Positions 17,468 through 25,369 of a DNA stretch of 64,000 nt are shown in pieces (within the stretch, counting starts at the first letter, position 1; the number at the start of each line of letters is the position of its first letter). A program made the translations under genes and the position numbers. Under the pieces are notes generated by a model. That model saw only the letters and a list, made by a program, of their open reading frames with translations. It made no database searches and was not told the DNA's origin. Source of the DNA: Rhizobium giardinii bv. giardinii H152 (lineage in GTDB: Bacteria > Pseudomonadota > Alphaproteobacteria > Rhizobiales > Rhizobiaceae); NCBI RefSeq assembly GCF_000379605.1, contig NZ_KB902713.1:124367-188366 (forward strand). Direction: 5' to 3'.

Positions 17468-19084
17468 ATGTCGATTGTAGCAGGTGTTGATTTTGGAACC
17501 TTGAGCGTGCGGGTAACGCTGGCTGATTCTGAGAAGGGTTCTCTGGGAACCTGCGTCGCGGAATATCCTCTCGAGCGGCGTCGTTCCGATCCCGACCTGG
17601 CAACCCAGGCCCACGTCGATCATATGGAAGCGCTTGTGCTGGCGATGCATCGAGTGACCGACGAATGTGGCGTAGATTCCAAGGAGATCCGTGCGATTGC
17701 GGTCGACACGACGGGGTCCTCGGTGTTGCCTGTCGACAAAAATATGCAGCCTTTGGGGGACTACTACCTCTGGTGTGACCACCGCGCCAAAGCGGAAGCC
17801 GAGGAAATAACGGCCATGGCGCACGACATGCATATCGAGGCGATTGAATGGTGCGGGGGGACCTATTCCCACGAATGGGGCTTTGCCAAGCTTCTCCACT
17901 GGATGCGCCACAACCCCGTCCAGCGCGAACGCTTCGGGACCGCCGTGGAACATTGCGACATGGCTGCCGCGGTCCTCACTGGGGTGACCGACACGGCTCG
18001 CATGGTGCGCAGCGTCTGCGCGATGGGACACAAGTGGATGTGGAACCCGAAATGGGGTGGCTTGCCCTCGCAGGCTTTCTTGTCCCGCGTCGATCCGCTT
18101 TTCGACGGCGTGCGCGAGAAGATTGGCGGAACATATCAGACTTCTGCTTCGATCGCAGGTGGGCTCAGCACATACTGGGGCGAACGACTCGGCCTAACCC
18201 CCGGGATCCCAGTTCCCACGGGTGCGTTTGATGCCCATTGGGATGCAATTGGCGCTGGCTGCCGTCTGGGGGACGTCGTCAATGTCATCGGTACGTCGAC
18301 CTGTATCATTGCAGTGAGTGAACGTGTGAGACTCATCCCTGGTGTTTGCGGCGTCGTCCCAGGGAGTGCCCATCCAGACCTTGTAGGAGTTGAGGCGGGC
18401 CTGTCTGCGACCGGCGACCTGTTCGATGCAATTGCACGACGTGCGGGCACAACGGTGTCCAAACTCGCTGAAGGCCTCGAAAGCATCGAAGGCGGAAAGA
18501 CCGGTCTGATGCGTCTCCCCTGGGACAATGGGGACCGGACGGTTCTCGTCCGCTCTGATCTTGGTGGAATGACGCTTGGCTGGCATCTCGGCCATACCGC
18601 ACAGGACGAACTGTACGCCGCGATTGAAGGAACGGCTTTCCACACACGGGTTATCCTGGAGCGGATGGAGCAACACGGCGTTCCGGTCAACCGCGTCATC
18701 AATGGGGGAGGTATCCCGCAAAGGAACGACATCCTCAATCAAATCTATGCCAATGTCATAGGCAAGCCGATATTGGTCCCTGACGGTATCCCGACGGGTC
18801 TCGGTTCGGGAATATTCGCCGCTCTTGCGTCCAAAGATCATGGATCGATCGAGAGCGCTCAGGCAGCTATGTGCGTGGGCTACAGAAAGTTTGAGCCCGA
18901 TCCGAGCACGCGCGGACGTTATGAGACCCTCTACCAACTGTTCAAGCAGGTCTATATGGGCTTTGGCACCTCAAGCCTCGGAGACTTCTCGCAAGTTCTC
19001 GGAGACATCAAGCGGATTGCTGCAGGTGAGAGTATTCGATCCGAGTTTGGCCACCGTTCCGCGCGGAAGATGGCATTGCTATGA
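17468..19084 (+). CDS. FGGY-family carbohydrate kinase, ribulokinase-like
   Basis: 538 aa, of typical ribulokinase length. GVDFGTLSVRVTL is the N-terminal phosphate-1 loop. The first FGGY domain continues with AVDTTGSSVLP and the WCDHRA block. The second has VIGTSTCIIA, the VEAGLSATGDLFD region and GGGIPQRNDILNQIYANVIG near the adenosine site. It would phosphorylate L-ribulose (or a related ketopentose or polyol) for the adjacent AraD-like epimerase. The start ATG 17468 lies nine bases past the epimerase stop. With no isomerase in the operon, the imported compound may already be a ketose, or an isomerase may be encoded elsewhere. Confidence 0.9.
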   Translation: MSIVAGVDFGTLSVRVTLADSEKGSLGTCVAEYPLERRRSDPDLATQAHVDHMEALVLAMHRVTDECGVDSKEIRAIAVDTTGSSVLPVDKNMQPLGDYYLWCDHRAKAEAEEITAMAHDMHIEAIEWCGGTYSHEWGFAKLLHWMRHNPVQRERFGTAVEHCDMAAAVLTGVTDTARMVRSVCAMGHKWMWNPKWGGLPSQAFLSRVDPLFDGVREKIGGTYQTSASIAGGLSTYWGERLGLTPGIPVPTGAFDAHWDAIGAGCRLGDVVNVIGTSTCIIAVSERVRLIPGVCGVVPGSAHPDLVGVEAGLSATGDLFDAIARRAGTTVSKLAEGLESIEGGKTGLMRLPWDNGDRTVLVRSDLGGMTLGWHLGHTAQDELYAAIEGTAFHTRVILERMEQHGVPVNRVINGGGIPQRNDILNQIYANVIGKPILVPDGIPTGLGSGIFAALASKDHGSIESAQAAMCVGYRKFEPDPSTRGRYETLYQLFKQVYMGFGTSSLGDFSQVLGDIKRIAAGESIRSEFGHRSARKMALL

Positions 19085-19127
19085 CCCGTTGCGCTCTTAG
19101 ATCAGATTGCTATGGATCGAGGACGTT

Positions 19128-20045
19128 ATGACGTCACTTCCATCCATTCGTGCAATACAGTCGTTTGTCGCAGCCGGCAGAAAGGCGTCATTTCTGGAGG
19201 CGGCTGCCCAGTTACAGCTTACGCCGTCGGCGATCAGCCACCAGATCAGACTGATGGAAGAAGACCTTGGGGAAAAGCTCTTTCACCGCATTGGAAGAAA
19301 CGTGTCTCTCACCGAGATTGGCGAGCGATACCACCGTGATCTTTCAGAAGCGCTTTCGATGATTGAGCAGGCGACCGATGAGGTTTGCCGGCGCAACAGC
19401 GTCGACGTCCTGAGCGTTGGCTGCGCTTCAAGCCTGGCTTCGCTATGGCTTATGCCAAGATTGCCTCGGTTCGAGGAGTTGTATCCCTCGTTCGAAATCA
19501 GGCTTCTTTCGACATCGGACCCTGCAAAATTGTCCGATGGCTCGGTCGATGTCGATATCTGCTACGGTAGCGTTCCTCGACTGGGCTCTATTGCGGCGGA
19601 GGAGTTCCCCCTTGAGACAATCGTCGTAGCCTGCTCTCCCGAGGTCGCTAATGGCGAGCGGCCCATACGCAAGCCATCCGACCTGGTGGGCCATACCCTC
19701 ATCAAGTCGGAGCAGACGCTTTACAGCTGGCAGCAATGGGCGAAGGACCACGGCTTGGCGATTGACGTCAATCGCGGCTCTCGATTTCGCGACGCATTCA
19801 TGGCGATCGCAACCGCTGTCGAAGGACGCGGCGTGTGCCTCGAGAGCTACCGGCTTCTTCAACGGGATGTGGAAAGAGGTAACCTCGTCCTTCCATTCGG
19901 AATGACGGGCCCCAACCTCCGTTGCCACACGCTCACATATGTCCGCTCGCGGCTCAGGTCGGAAAAGGTCAACGCGTTCAAGCAATGGCTGGAAAATGTA
20001 TGGCTTGAAGACGCTGCCTCGGCTGAAATGCGGGCGCGAGGCTGA
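19128..20045 (+). CDS. LysR-family transcriptional regulator (GcvA-like)
   Basis: 305 aa from ATG 19128, which has GAGGA upstream. Winged helix: LPSIRAIQSFVAAGRKASF, then TPSAISHQIRLMEEDLGEKLFHR and SLTEIGERY. The effector domain has LSVGCASSLASLWLMPRLP and VDVDICYGSVPRLG, the pattern of the GcvA subgroup, with LVGHTLI and the W-rich SWQQWAKDHGL. It lies 43 bases after the kinase gene and in the same direction, so it may be the last gene of the operon and its local regulator. A second LysR (9269) lies at the other end of the operon. Confidence 0.93.
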   Translation: MTSLPSIRAIQSFVAAGRKASFLEAAAQLQLTPSAISHQIRLMEEDLGEKLFHRIGRNVSLTEIGERYHRDLSEALSMIEQATDEVCRRNSVDVLSVGCASSLASLWLMPRLPRFEELYPSFEIRLLSTSDPAKLSDGSVDVDICYGSVPRLGSIAAEEFPLETIVVACSPEVANGERPIRKPSDLVGHTLIKSEQTLYSWQQWAKDHGLAIDVNRGSRFRDAFMAIATAVEGRGVCLESYRLLQRDVERGNLVLPFGMTGPNLRCHTLTYVRSRLRSEKVNAFKQWLENVWLEDAASAEMRARG

Positions 20046-20551
20046 TCGAACCTCTGACGGGCAGCAAGATCGCCCGGCGTTCAGACGCCGAGACAGCAAT
20101 ATGCGTGATGCCCAACTTTCGATCTTAGCCATGCCTCGCAATTTTTTTCGTAGTTTTTGTGATTGCGAGGCGAGCGGCCACCGAGCGCGATATGCGCCGT
20201 CTTCAGTCCTTCATCACCAGTGTATGCGCTGACGGCCTCAATGCCACAGCTTTAGGAGCGTGTCGGATCCCGCTCCGGGCCGCGCCATCCGCGACCTTAG
20301 ATCTAAGAGTCCGCAAGTCTACGGCTGTCTGACACTATGAGCCGATGCGAATGCGGTGTCGCCACGGCTTCGCTCTGCACCCGCTTCTGTCTCTTCTAAT
20401 TGACTATACACACGAGCAGGCAAAGCTATCGCGAAAGGATCAACTGAGACTGGCAGCTCTCAGACAATCTGGATTGATATTAAGAGCGAATGCCTCCATA
20501 TGTAGAGAATGATTTAGCGCGGCGTGAGCCGATTACAGGTGTTGGCGGGCG
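20046..20551. other. Intergenic region before the GntR gene
   Basis: No gene supported. CGGCGT-TCAG-ACGCCG at 20075-20090 is a perfect short hairpin 30 bases past the LysR stop, possibly a transcript end without a T-run. A 12-base palindrome CTTAGATCTAAG lies at 20296-20307. The last 150 bases are AT-richer and probably hold the promoter of the GntR gene. Confidence 0.5.
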
Positions 20552-21235
20552 ATGCAGACGGACCTACAGATATCCAGACAGAGTGCGACTTTGCGCGTAA
20601 AAGTTGAGGAGACTCTACGTCAGGCGATAGCCAGTGGGCGATTTAAGCCCGGCCAGCGACTGGTAGAGCGCGAACTTTGCGAAATGCTGGGCGTCGGCAG
20701 GACCTCGGTTCGCGAGGCAATGCGACAGCTCGAAGCTGAAGGCATCATCACAAGCTATCCCCATAAGGGACCGGTCGTCAGTACGATCACCTACGAGGAA
20801 GCGCAGCAACTCTATACTGTTCGGGCTCTTCTTGAAGGATTCGCGGGCCAGCAGTTCGCCGAGCATGGCACCGCCGCCGACATAACGACACTTCAAGCTG
20901 CGGTGGTCGAATTCGAAGCTGCCGCCGAAAGTGGCGTCGGTGCGCGGCTCATAGATGCGAAAAACGCGTTTTACAACTGTTTGATGGACGGCAGCAAAAA
21001 CGTGTTCGTAAGGCAAATGCTGACAGCTCTGCACAATCGGATCAATCTCCTTCGAATGACAACCATGACGCAACCGGGACGGCTTGCGCACAGCATTGCC
21101 GAAATCAAGGATATTGCGAACGCAATCCAGAATCGCAACGGGCCGTTGGCGGCGGCGGCCTGCAAATTCCATATCGACCAGGCTGCGAAGGTCGCACTTG
21201 AATACCTGCGGAAGAACGCAGCGCCAGAATCTTAA
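20552..21235 (+). CDS. GntR-family regulator with FCD domain
   Basis: 227 aa. Residues 12-75 are the GntR winged helix: VEETLRQAIASGRFKPGQRL, ERELCEMLGVGRTSVREAM and GIITSYPHKGPVVS. Residues 80-215 are the all-helical FCD ligand domain, with the metal/ligand-type residues spread over LLEGFAGQQFAEHG, the DAKNAFYNCLMDG helix (Asp and Asn) and the CKFHIDQ His. Such proteins usually repress organic-acid or sugar-acid genes until the ligand binds. The first operator-like element stands nine bases after its stop codon, and four more occur elsewhere in the window, so it is the best candidate for the common repressor. Confidence 0.93.
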   Translation: MQTDLQISRQSATLRVKVEETLRQAIASGRFKPGQRLVERELCEMLGVGRTSVREAMRQLEAEGIITSYPHKGPVVSTITYEEAQQLYTVRALLEGFAGQQFAEHGTAADITTLQAAVVEFEAAAESGVGARLIDAKNAFYNCLMDGSKNVFVRQMLTALHNRINLLRMTTMTQPGRLAHSIAEIKDIANAIQNRNGPLAAAACKFHIDQAAKVALEYLRKNAAPES

Positions 21236-21243
21236 AATTTCGA

Positions 21244-21272
21244 TTGACAGATTGTCTGATAATCTTTTTAAT
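21244..21272 (+). promoter_or_regulatory. Promoter with operator in the spacer (site 1 of 5)
   Basis: TTGACA at 21244-21249 and TTTAAT at 21267-21272 are 17 bases apart. The spacer begins with GATTGTCTGATAATC, a near-palindrome (six of seven base pairs match around the centre). It lies 52 bases before the hydroxyacid dehydrogenase gene. A repressor bound here would block RNA polymerase directly. Confidence 0.75.
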
Positions 21273-21323
21273 CCTCTCTGAAGGAAGGCGGGTTTCATTG
21301 CTCGCACACGTCCGGAGGAAAAA

Positions 21324-22211
21324 ATGTCATCGACACTCAACGCAACGCGCGTGGCCTTTATAGGGCTGGGCGCGATGGGCCAACCTATGGCTCAACATCT
21401 CATTTCGGCAGGCTTCGACGTCGTCGGTTTCGACCTCTCGAAAGAGGCCAGGATAAAGCTCGATGATGCGGGCGGGCGAGCCGCCGAAACGATTTCTGAC
21501 GCCATGGTCGGGGCCAGTTTCGTGATCACCATGCTTCCGAACGGCAAGATCGTGCGCGAGGCGCTGCTGGGCGAAAACGCCTGTGGCGGCCTCAAGCAGA
21601 ATGCCGTCGTCATCGACATGAGTTCGTCTGCTCCAAATGACACAAGGGAACTCGGTCTCGAACTTGCTTCGCGTGGCCTTCGGCTGGTTGACGCCCCGGT
21701 CTCCGGAGGCGTCAAGCGCGCCGTCTCTGGCACCTTGACAATCATGGCCGGTGGGGAGGATGCTGATATCGAGGAGGCCGAGCCGCTGCTGAAGGCAGTG
21801 GGACAACAGGTGTTCCGGACGGGGCCAGTTGGCTCGGGTCATGCGATGAAAGCGATTAACAACTTCGTATCCGGTGCAGGTGTGCTGGCGGCGATCGAGG
21901 GTGTCCTTCTGGGACGTGCCTTCGGCCTGGAGCCGGCGACGATCGTCGATATTCTCAACTCGTCGTCTGGAAAGAACAATGCCACCGAAGTGAAGATGAA
22001 GCAGTTCATCCTCTCTGAGACGTTCGGGTCGGGATTTGCCATTGGCCTGATGGCCAAGGATATCCGCATCGCCGCCGATCTTGCCAAGACGCTTGGTCTT
22101 CGCCTCGATGCTCTCGCCAGCACGGCAGACGCCTGGGATGCTGCACAGAAGGCGCTGGGCTCTTCCGAGGACCACACCCGCATCATCCGATACGTCGAAG
22201 ATCACAATTAG
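21324..22211 (+). CDS. 3-hydroxyisobutyrate dehydrogenase-family NAD(P)-dependent oxidoreductase
   Basis: 295 aa of the beta-hydroxyacid dehydrogenase family. VAFIGLGAMGQPMAQHLI is the Rossmann loop, FVITMLPNG follows, DAPVSGGVKRAVSGTLTIMAGG is the family substrate loop, and GHAMKAINNFVSG carries the catalytic Lys. KDIRIAADLAKTLG closes the helical domain. Relatives oxidise 3-hydroxyisobutyrate or reduce tartronate semialdehyde. CGGAGG precedes ATG 21324. The gene has its own operator-promoter, shared in kind with the next operon. A broken copy of its 5' end, with the same operator, is found at 60308-60450. Confidence 0.92.
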   Translation: MSSTLNATRVAFIGLGAMGQPMAQHLISAGFDVVGFDLSKEARIKLDDAGGRAAETISDAMVGASFVITMLPNGKIVREALLGENACGGLKQNAVVIDMSSSAPNDTRELGLELASRGLRLVDAPVSGGVKRAVSGTLTIMAGGEDADIEEAEPLLKAVGQQVFRTGPVGSGHAMKAINNFVSGAGVLAAIEGVLLGRAFGLEPATIVDILNSSSGKNNATEVKMKQFILSETFGSGFAIGLMAKDIRIAADLAKTLGLRLDALASTADAWDAAQKALGSSEDHTRIIRYVEDHN

Positions 22212-22239
22212 CCTCGGAAACTCGCGAGTTCAGGTGAAA

Positions 22240-22268
22240 TAGACAGATTGTCTGATAATCAGTCGATT
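22240..22268 (+). promoter_or_regulatory. Promoter/operator of the decarboxylase-hydrolase-ABC operon (site 2 of 5)
   Basis: TAGACA at 22240-22245 is followed by the identical GATTGTCTGATAATC (22246-22260) and a weak -10 (TCGATT, 22263-22268). It stands 34 bases before the gene at 22302, in the gap after the hydroxyacid dehydrogenase gene. Confidence 0.7.
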
Positions 22269-22301
22269 TCGCCGTAAACAGTAAGCTAGGAGCGTTGTCG
22301 A

Positions 22302-22730
22302 ATGACCGCAACGAAAGAAGCGAAAGTGAAAACACACGGCAAGGAGCGGCCTATTCCTTCGAAACAGTTCGCTCAAGGGCTAGCGACGCGTCGTGAAGTC
22401 ATGGGCGATGCCTATGTCGACGCAGCACTCGGTAAGGCGACCGACTTCACCTGGCCTATGCAGCAGCTCGTCACTGAGTATTGCTGGAACGAGATCTGGA
22501 ACCGACCAGGCCTCGACAGGCGCGCGCGGTCCATTCTGAACCTTGGCATGATCTCTGTTCTCAATCGTCCGCATGAGCTCAAAGGCCACGTGCGCGGCGC
22601 GATCAACAACGGCCTCACCAAGGAGGAAATTCAGGAGATTTTCCTGCAGGTCGCGGTCTACGCCGGCGTACCGGCGGGCATTGACAGCTTCAGAAACGCC
22701 CAGGAGGTCTTTAACGAAATGGGCATCTGA
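22302..22730 (+). CDS. Carboxymuconolactone decarboxylase-family protein (PcaC-like)
   Basis: 142 aa, the usual single-domain length. FAQGLATRREVMGDAYVDAAL and then WNEIWNRPGLDRRARSILNLG match the PcaC type, followed by HVRGAINNGLTKEEIQEI and QVAVYAGVPAGIDSF. The peroxidatic CxxC of AhpD proteins is absent, so this is not an alkylhydroperoxidase. PcaC removes CO2 from gamma-carboxymuconolactone, but here no other protocatechuate genes are nearby. With the alpha/beta hydrolase two genes on, it may act on another lactone or beta-keto acid. It begins the operator-controlled operon that runs into the ABC transporter. Confidence 0.9.
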   Translation: MTATKEAKVKTHGKERPIPSKQFAQGLATRREVMGDAYVDAALGKATDFTWPMQQLVTEYCWNEIWNRPGLDRRARSILNLGMISVLNRPHELKGHVRGAINNGLTKEEIQEIFLQVAVYAGVPAGIDSFRNAQEVFNEMGI

Positions 22731-22809
22731 AGCCGCCGCCGCTGGGCGTGGCGGAAAATTTTGAAAGGCGTGGATCGGCCGCGCCGTTTTAACTAGGGAG
22801 GAGCCGAAC

Positions 22810-23193
22810 TTGGCCATCGATCTCGAGAAGTTCAAAAAACTGGCGCTGGAGGACTTCGAGTTCAAGCGCGAAACCCGTTATCTCAACGGCATTATCAAAT
22901 GCGATTTTCCGACCCGAAGCGTCGCACTTCACTTTGAAGACGGCAAGATGGTGAAGGTCGAAGAAGCCGCCTACGACGACGAGGAGTGCAAGATCGTCAT
23001 CCGGGGCACGGGTGAACAGTGGGAGGCGCTTCTCCAGAAGAAGCCGCAGCCATTTTACCAATGCCTGCAGTCGTCGAATATCAAACACGGTCTGTACCTC
23101 AGCAACAATCACGAAACCTTCGCGTATCTCCCTGCGCTCAATCGCATGACGAACCTGATGCGCGAAGCCCGTCCGGAAGGAGTAGCAGCATGA
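22810..23193 (+). CDS. SCP2-like small protein
   Basis: 127 aa, starting at TTG 22810 with a strong GGGAGGAG seven bases upstream. The sequence VALHFEDGKMVKVEEAAYDD, KIVIRGTGEQWEALLQ and then a glycine and hydrophobic run into LPALNRMTNLMREA resembles the sterol-carrier (SCP2) fold, which binds hydrophobic ligands or acyl groups. There is no signal peptide. It overlaps the alpha/beta hydrolase gene by four bases (ATGA), so the two proteins are made together. The role is unknown; a subunit or substrate carrier for the hydrolase is possible. Confidence 0.7.
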   Translation: MAIDLEKFKKLALEDFEFKRETRYLNGIIKCDFPTRSVALHFEDGKMVKVEEAAYDDEECKIVIRGTGEQWEALLQKKPQPFYQCLQSSNIKHGLYLSNNHETFAYLPALNRMTNLMREARPEGVAA

Positions 23194-24086
23194 CCAGGCA
23201 TGATCCGATCACGGGCCGTTACGTCTACCTGACGATCGAAGGCATCGAATATCGCGTCTATTATGAGGAAGCCGGAGAGGGCATTCCCTTGCTTGTCGGT
23301 CACACGGCGGGCTCGGACGGCCGCCAGTACCGCCACACGCTCTGCGACGAAGAGGTGACCAAGAACTTCCGCGTCATCGCGTTCGACCTGCCCTATCACG
23401 GGAAGTCTCTTCCCCCGCACGGCGTTCGCTGGTGGGAGAAGGAATACAACATGACCAAGAAGTTCATGATGGATTTCCAGCTGGAACTCTCGAAGGCCCT
23501 TGGTCTGGACCGCCCCGTTTACATGGGTAGCTCGATGGGCGGACATCTCGCCATCGATCTGGCGTCCAATTACCCGGACAACTTCCGCGCGACCATCTCT
23601 GTCGAAGGGGCACTGCGCTCGGCTGCCGAATATGTCGATGTCGGCATGGCAGGCATCAGGAAGGAATTCGACAACCCGAACGTCAATCGTACCTCCATCG
23701 GCGCGGCCATGATGCTCAACATCTCGCCGTATTCACCAGAAGCCAATGTCCGCGAAATCCAGTGGGAATATAGCTGCGGCGGTCCGGGCGTCTTCGCAGG
23801 TGACCTCTATTATTACTACTACGACCACAACGTCTCGCCCGAAGAAGCGAGCAAGATCGATACGTCGAGGTGCATGCTGTACTTCCTGACGGGTGAATAC
23901 GATCCGAATACCTCCCCGGCCGACACCAAGATCGCCGCCGATCTCGTCAAGGGCAGCAAGTTCTGGACGATGGAGAAGCTCGGACATTTCCCGGTCACTG
24001 AAGACTACACCGAGTTCAGAAAATACCTGCTGCCGATCCTCGAGGAAATCCAGCAGGCATCCGCAACCAGGGCGAAGGTCGCCTGA
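23190..24086 (+). CDS. Alpha/beta-fold hydrolase
   Basis: 298 aa. GIPLLVGHTAGSDGRQYRH gives the oxyanion-hole region, FDLPYHGKS the turn after strand 4, and GSSMGGHLAIDLA the nucleophile elbow with Ser (GxSxG). The acid is probably the Asp in LTGEYDPNTSP and the base the His in LGHFPVTED. It resembles the 3-oxoadipate enol-lactonase branch more than lipases. A run of five Tyr codons (DLYYYYYDHN) is a local oddity. With the decarboxylase-like protein it recalls the PcaC/PcaD pair, so a lactone hydrolysis step in an unusual sugar or aromatic route is plausible. Confidence 0.9.
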   Translation: MTRHDPITGRYVYLTIEGIEYRVYYEEAGEGIPLLVGHTAGSDGRQYRHTLCDEEVTKNFRVIAFDLPYHGKSLPPHGVRWWEKEYNMTKKFMMDFQLELSKALGLDRPVYMGSSMGGHLAIDLASNYPDNFRATISVEGALRSAAEYVDVGMAGIRKEFDNPNVNRTSIGAAMMLNISPYSPEANVREIQWEYSCGGPGVFAGDLYYYYYDHNVSPEEASKIDTSRCMLYFLTGEYDPNTSPADTKIAADLVKGSKFWTMEKLGHFPVTEDYTEFRKYLLPILEEIQQASATRAKVA

Positions 24087-24112
24087 AAACAATCTCTTGG
24101 GAGGAGCATCCA

Positions 24113-25279
24113 ATGAGACGGAGTTTAACCGGAACCATGGGGGCGCTGATTGCGGTCAGCGCCCTGACGACCACGGCCTGGGCTGACGGCGTCGACCAGC
24201 TCCCCGCCAACGAGAAGAAAATCTACGAGGTCGTCGACCCGCAGGTTCCGCTCGGAGCGAGCGCCTATAAGGACTTCAAGCCAAAGAAAGGGCCGCCGTG
24301 GAAGATCGGCTACGCCAGTAGCTATGCCGGCAACACGTGGCGCGCAGCGGCCCTCGATGCCGTCATGAATGACCTGTTGCCGCGCTCCAAAGAAGCGGGG
24401 CTCGTATCCGAAGTCGTGGTCACTCAGTCCGACCTCAAGGACGCCGTCCAGATTCAGCAAATGCGCCAGATGGTTGATGACGGTGTTGATGCCATCATCA
24501 TCTGCTGCTCGAACGTCACCGCTCTCAACCAGACGATCGAGTACGCCTATAAGGCAGGCGTTCCTGTCTTCTCGTTTTCGGGATACGTGACGTCGCCTTA
24601 CGCGATCAACGGCGCTGCCAACCACGCGCAGGGCGGCGGCGAGATGGCGACCTGGCTTGCAGAAAAGATCGGCAAGAAAGGCAACGTGCTTCTGGTGTCG
24701 GGCATCCCTGGCTTCGCCTCATCCGACAGCTTCGACAAGGCCGCCAAAGAAGCGCTGGCAAAATATCCCGATATCAATATCGTCGGCGAAGTGGCTGGCA
24801 AGTGGACCGACCAGGTCGCACAGGTCGAGGTGCAGAAATTCCTGGCGACGAACCCCACGCAGATCGACGGTATTTTGACACAGGGCGCGCAGGAGAACGG
24901 CGTGTTGAACGCCATGCTCCAGTCGGGCCGTGACATGGTGCCGATTACGCTGGGTGGCGAGGCTTCGGCGGCATGTTACTGGCGCCAGAATCCAGAATGG
25001 ATCGATGCCGGCTTCCATATCTGGCCGCCGCGCCGCGAGATGCAGCAGATGTGGGAGATCATGCTTCGTACGCTCCAAGGGCAGGGGCCAAAGGTACAGT
25101 CCTTCCTGCGCCCAGTCCTGCCGTTCACAATCGATGACGTTCGCGCGGCGATCCCCGAGGATTGCGATTTGAACTCGACTGATTTCGTCGAACCGAAGGC
25201 GGACGGATGGTTCCCAAGTGCGATTGCCGACCAGTACTTCGAGCGTCCTGCCGATCCCTGGAAGCCGGTAGCCCAGTAA
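24113..25279 (+). CDS. Sugar-type ABC transporter substrate-binding protein
   Basis: 388 aa with a signal peptide (RRSLTGTMGALIAVSAL, cleavage near AWADG). The mature part carries GPPWKIGYASSYAGNTWRAAA, QSDLKDAVQIQQMRQMVDDG, AIIICCSNVTALNQ and GVPVFSFSGYVT, a type-I periplasmic binding protein. It is longer than ribose-binding protein and has a C-terminal tail ending in FERPADPW. The orphan SBP at 32055-33236 is a clear paralogue along its whole length. GGGAGGAG precedes the ATG. A hairpin separates it from the ATPase gene. Ligand unknown; the operon context points to a sugar acid, lactone or related compound. Confidence 0.92.
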   Translation: MRRSLTGTMGALIAVSALTTTAWADGVDQLPANEKKIYEVVDPQVPLGASAYKDFKPKKGPPWKIGYASSYAGNTWRAAALDAVMNDLLPRSKEAGLVSEVVVTQSDLKDAVQIQQMRQMVDDGVDAIIICCSNVTALNQTIEYAYKAGVPVFSFSGYVTSPYAINGAANHAQGGGEMATWLAEKIGKKGNVLLVSGIPGFASSDSFDKAAKEALAKYPDINIVGEVAGKWTDQVAQVEVQKFLATNPTQIDGILTQGAQENGVLNAMLQSGRDMVPITLGGEASAACYWRQNPEWIDAGFHIWPPRREMQQMWEIMLRTLQGQGPKVQSFLRPVLPFTIDDVRAAIPEDCDLNSTDFVEPKADGWFPSAIADQYFERPADPWKPVAQ

Positions 25280-25288
25280 GCCGGATCC

Positions 25289-25311
25289 GCCCGGTGGCTT
25301 AACCGCCGGGC
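25289..25311 (+). promoter_or_regulatory. Intercistronic stem-loop after the SBP gene
   Basis: GCCCGGTGG (25289-25297) pairs with CCGCCGGGC (25303-25311) with one T-G wobble around CTTAA. It has no T-run and likely acts as an mRNA-protecting hairpin, not a full terminator. Confidence 0.6.
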
Positions 25312-25369
25312 GGGACCTTGGATGATCGTAAAAGCCGCCTTGGCGGACGTTGCGGGTGGGAGGTCTGCG

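Noticed and set aside
20296-20307. 12-base palindrome CTTAGATCTAAG as an operator
   Set aside because: It occurs once only and is far (about 250 bases) from the GntR start; no supporting repeat was found.
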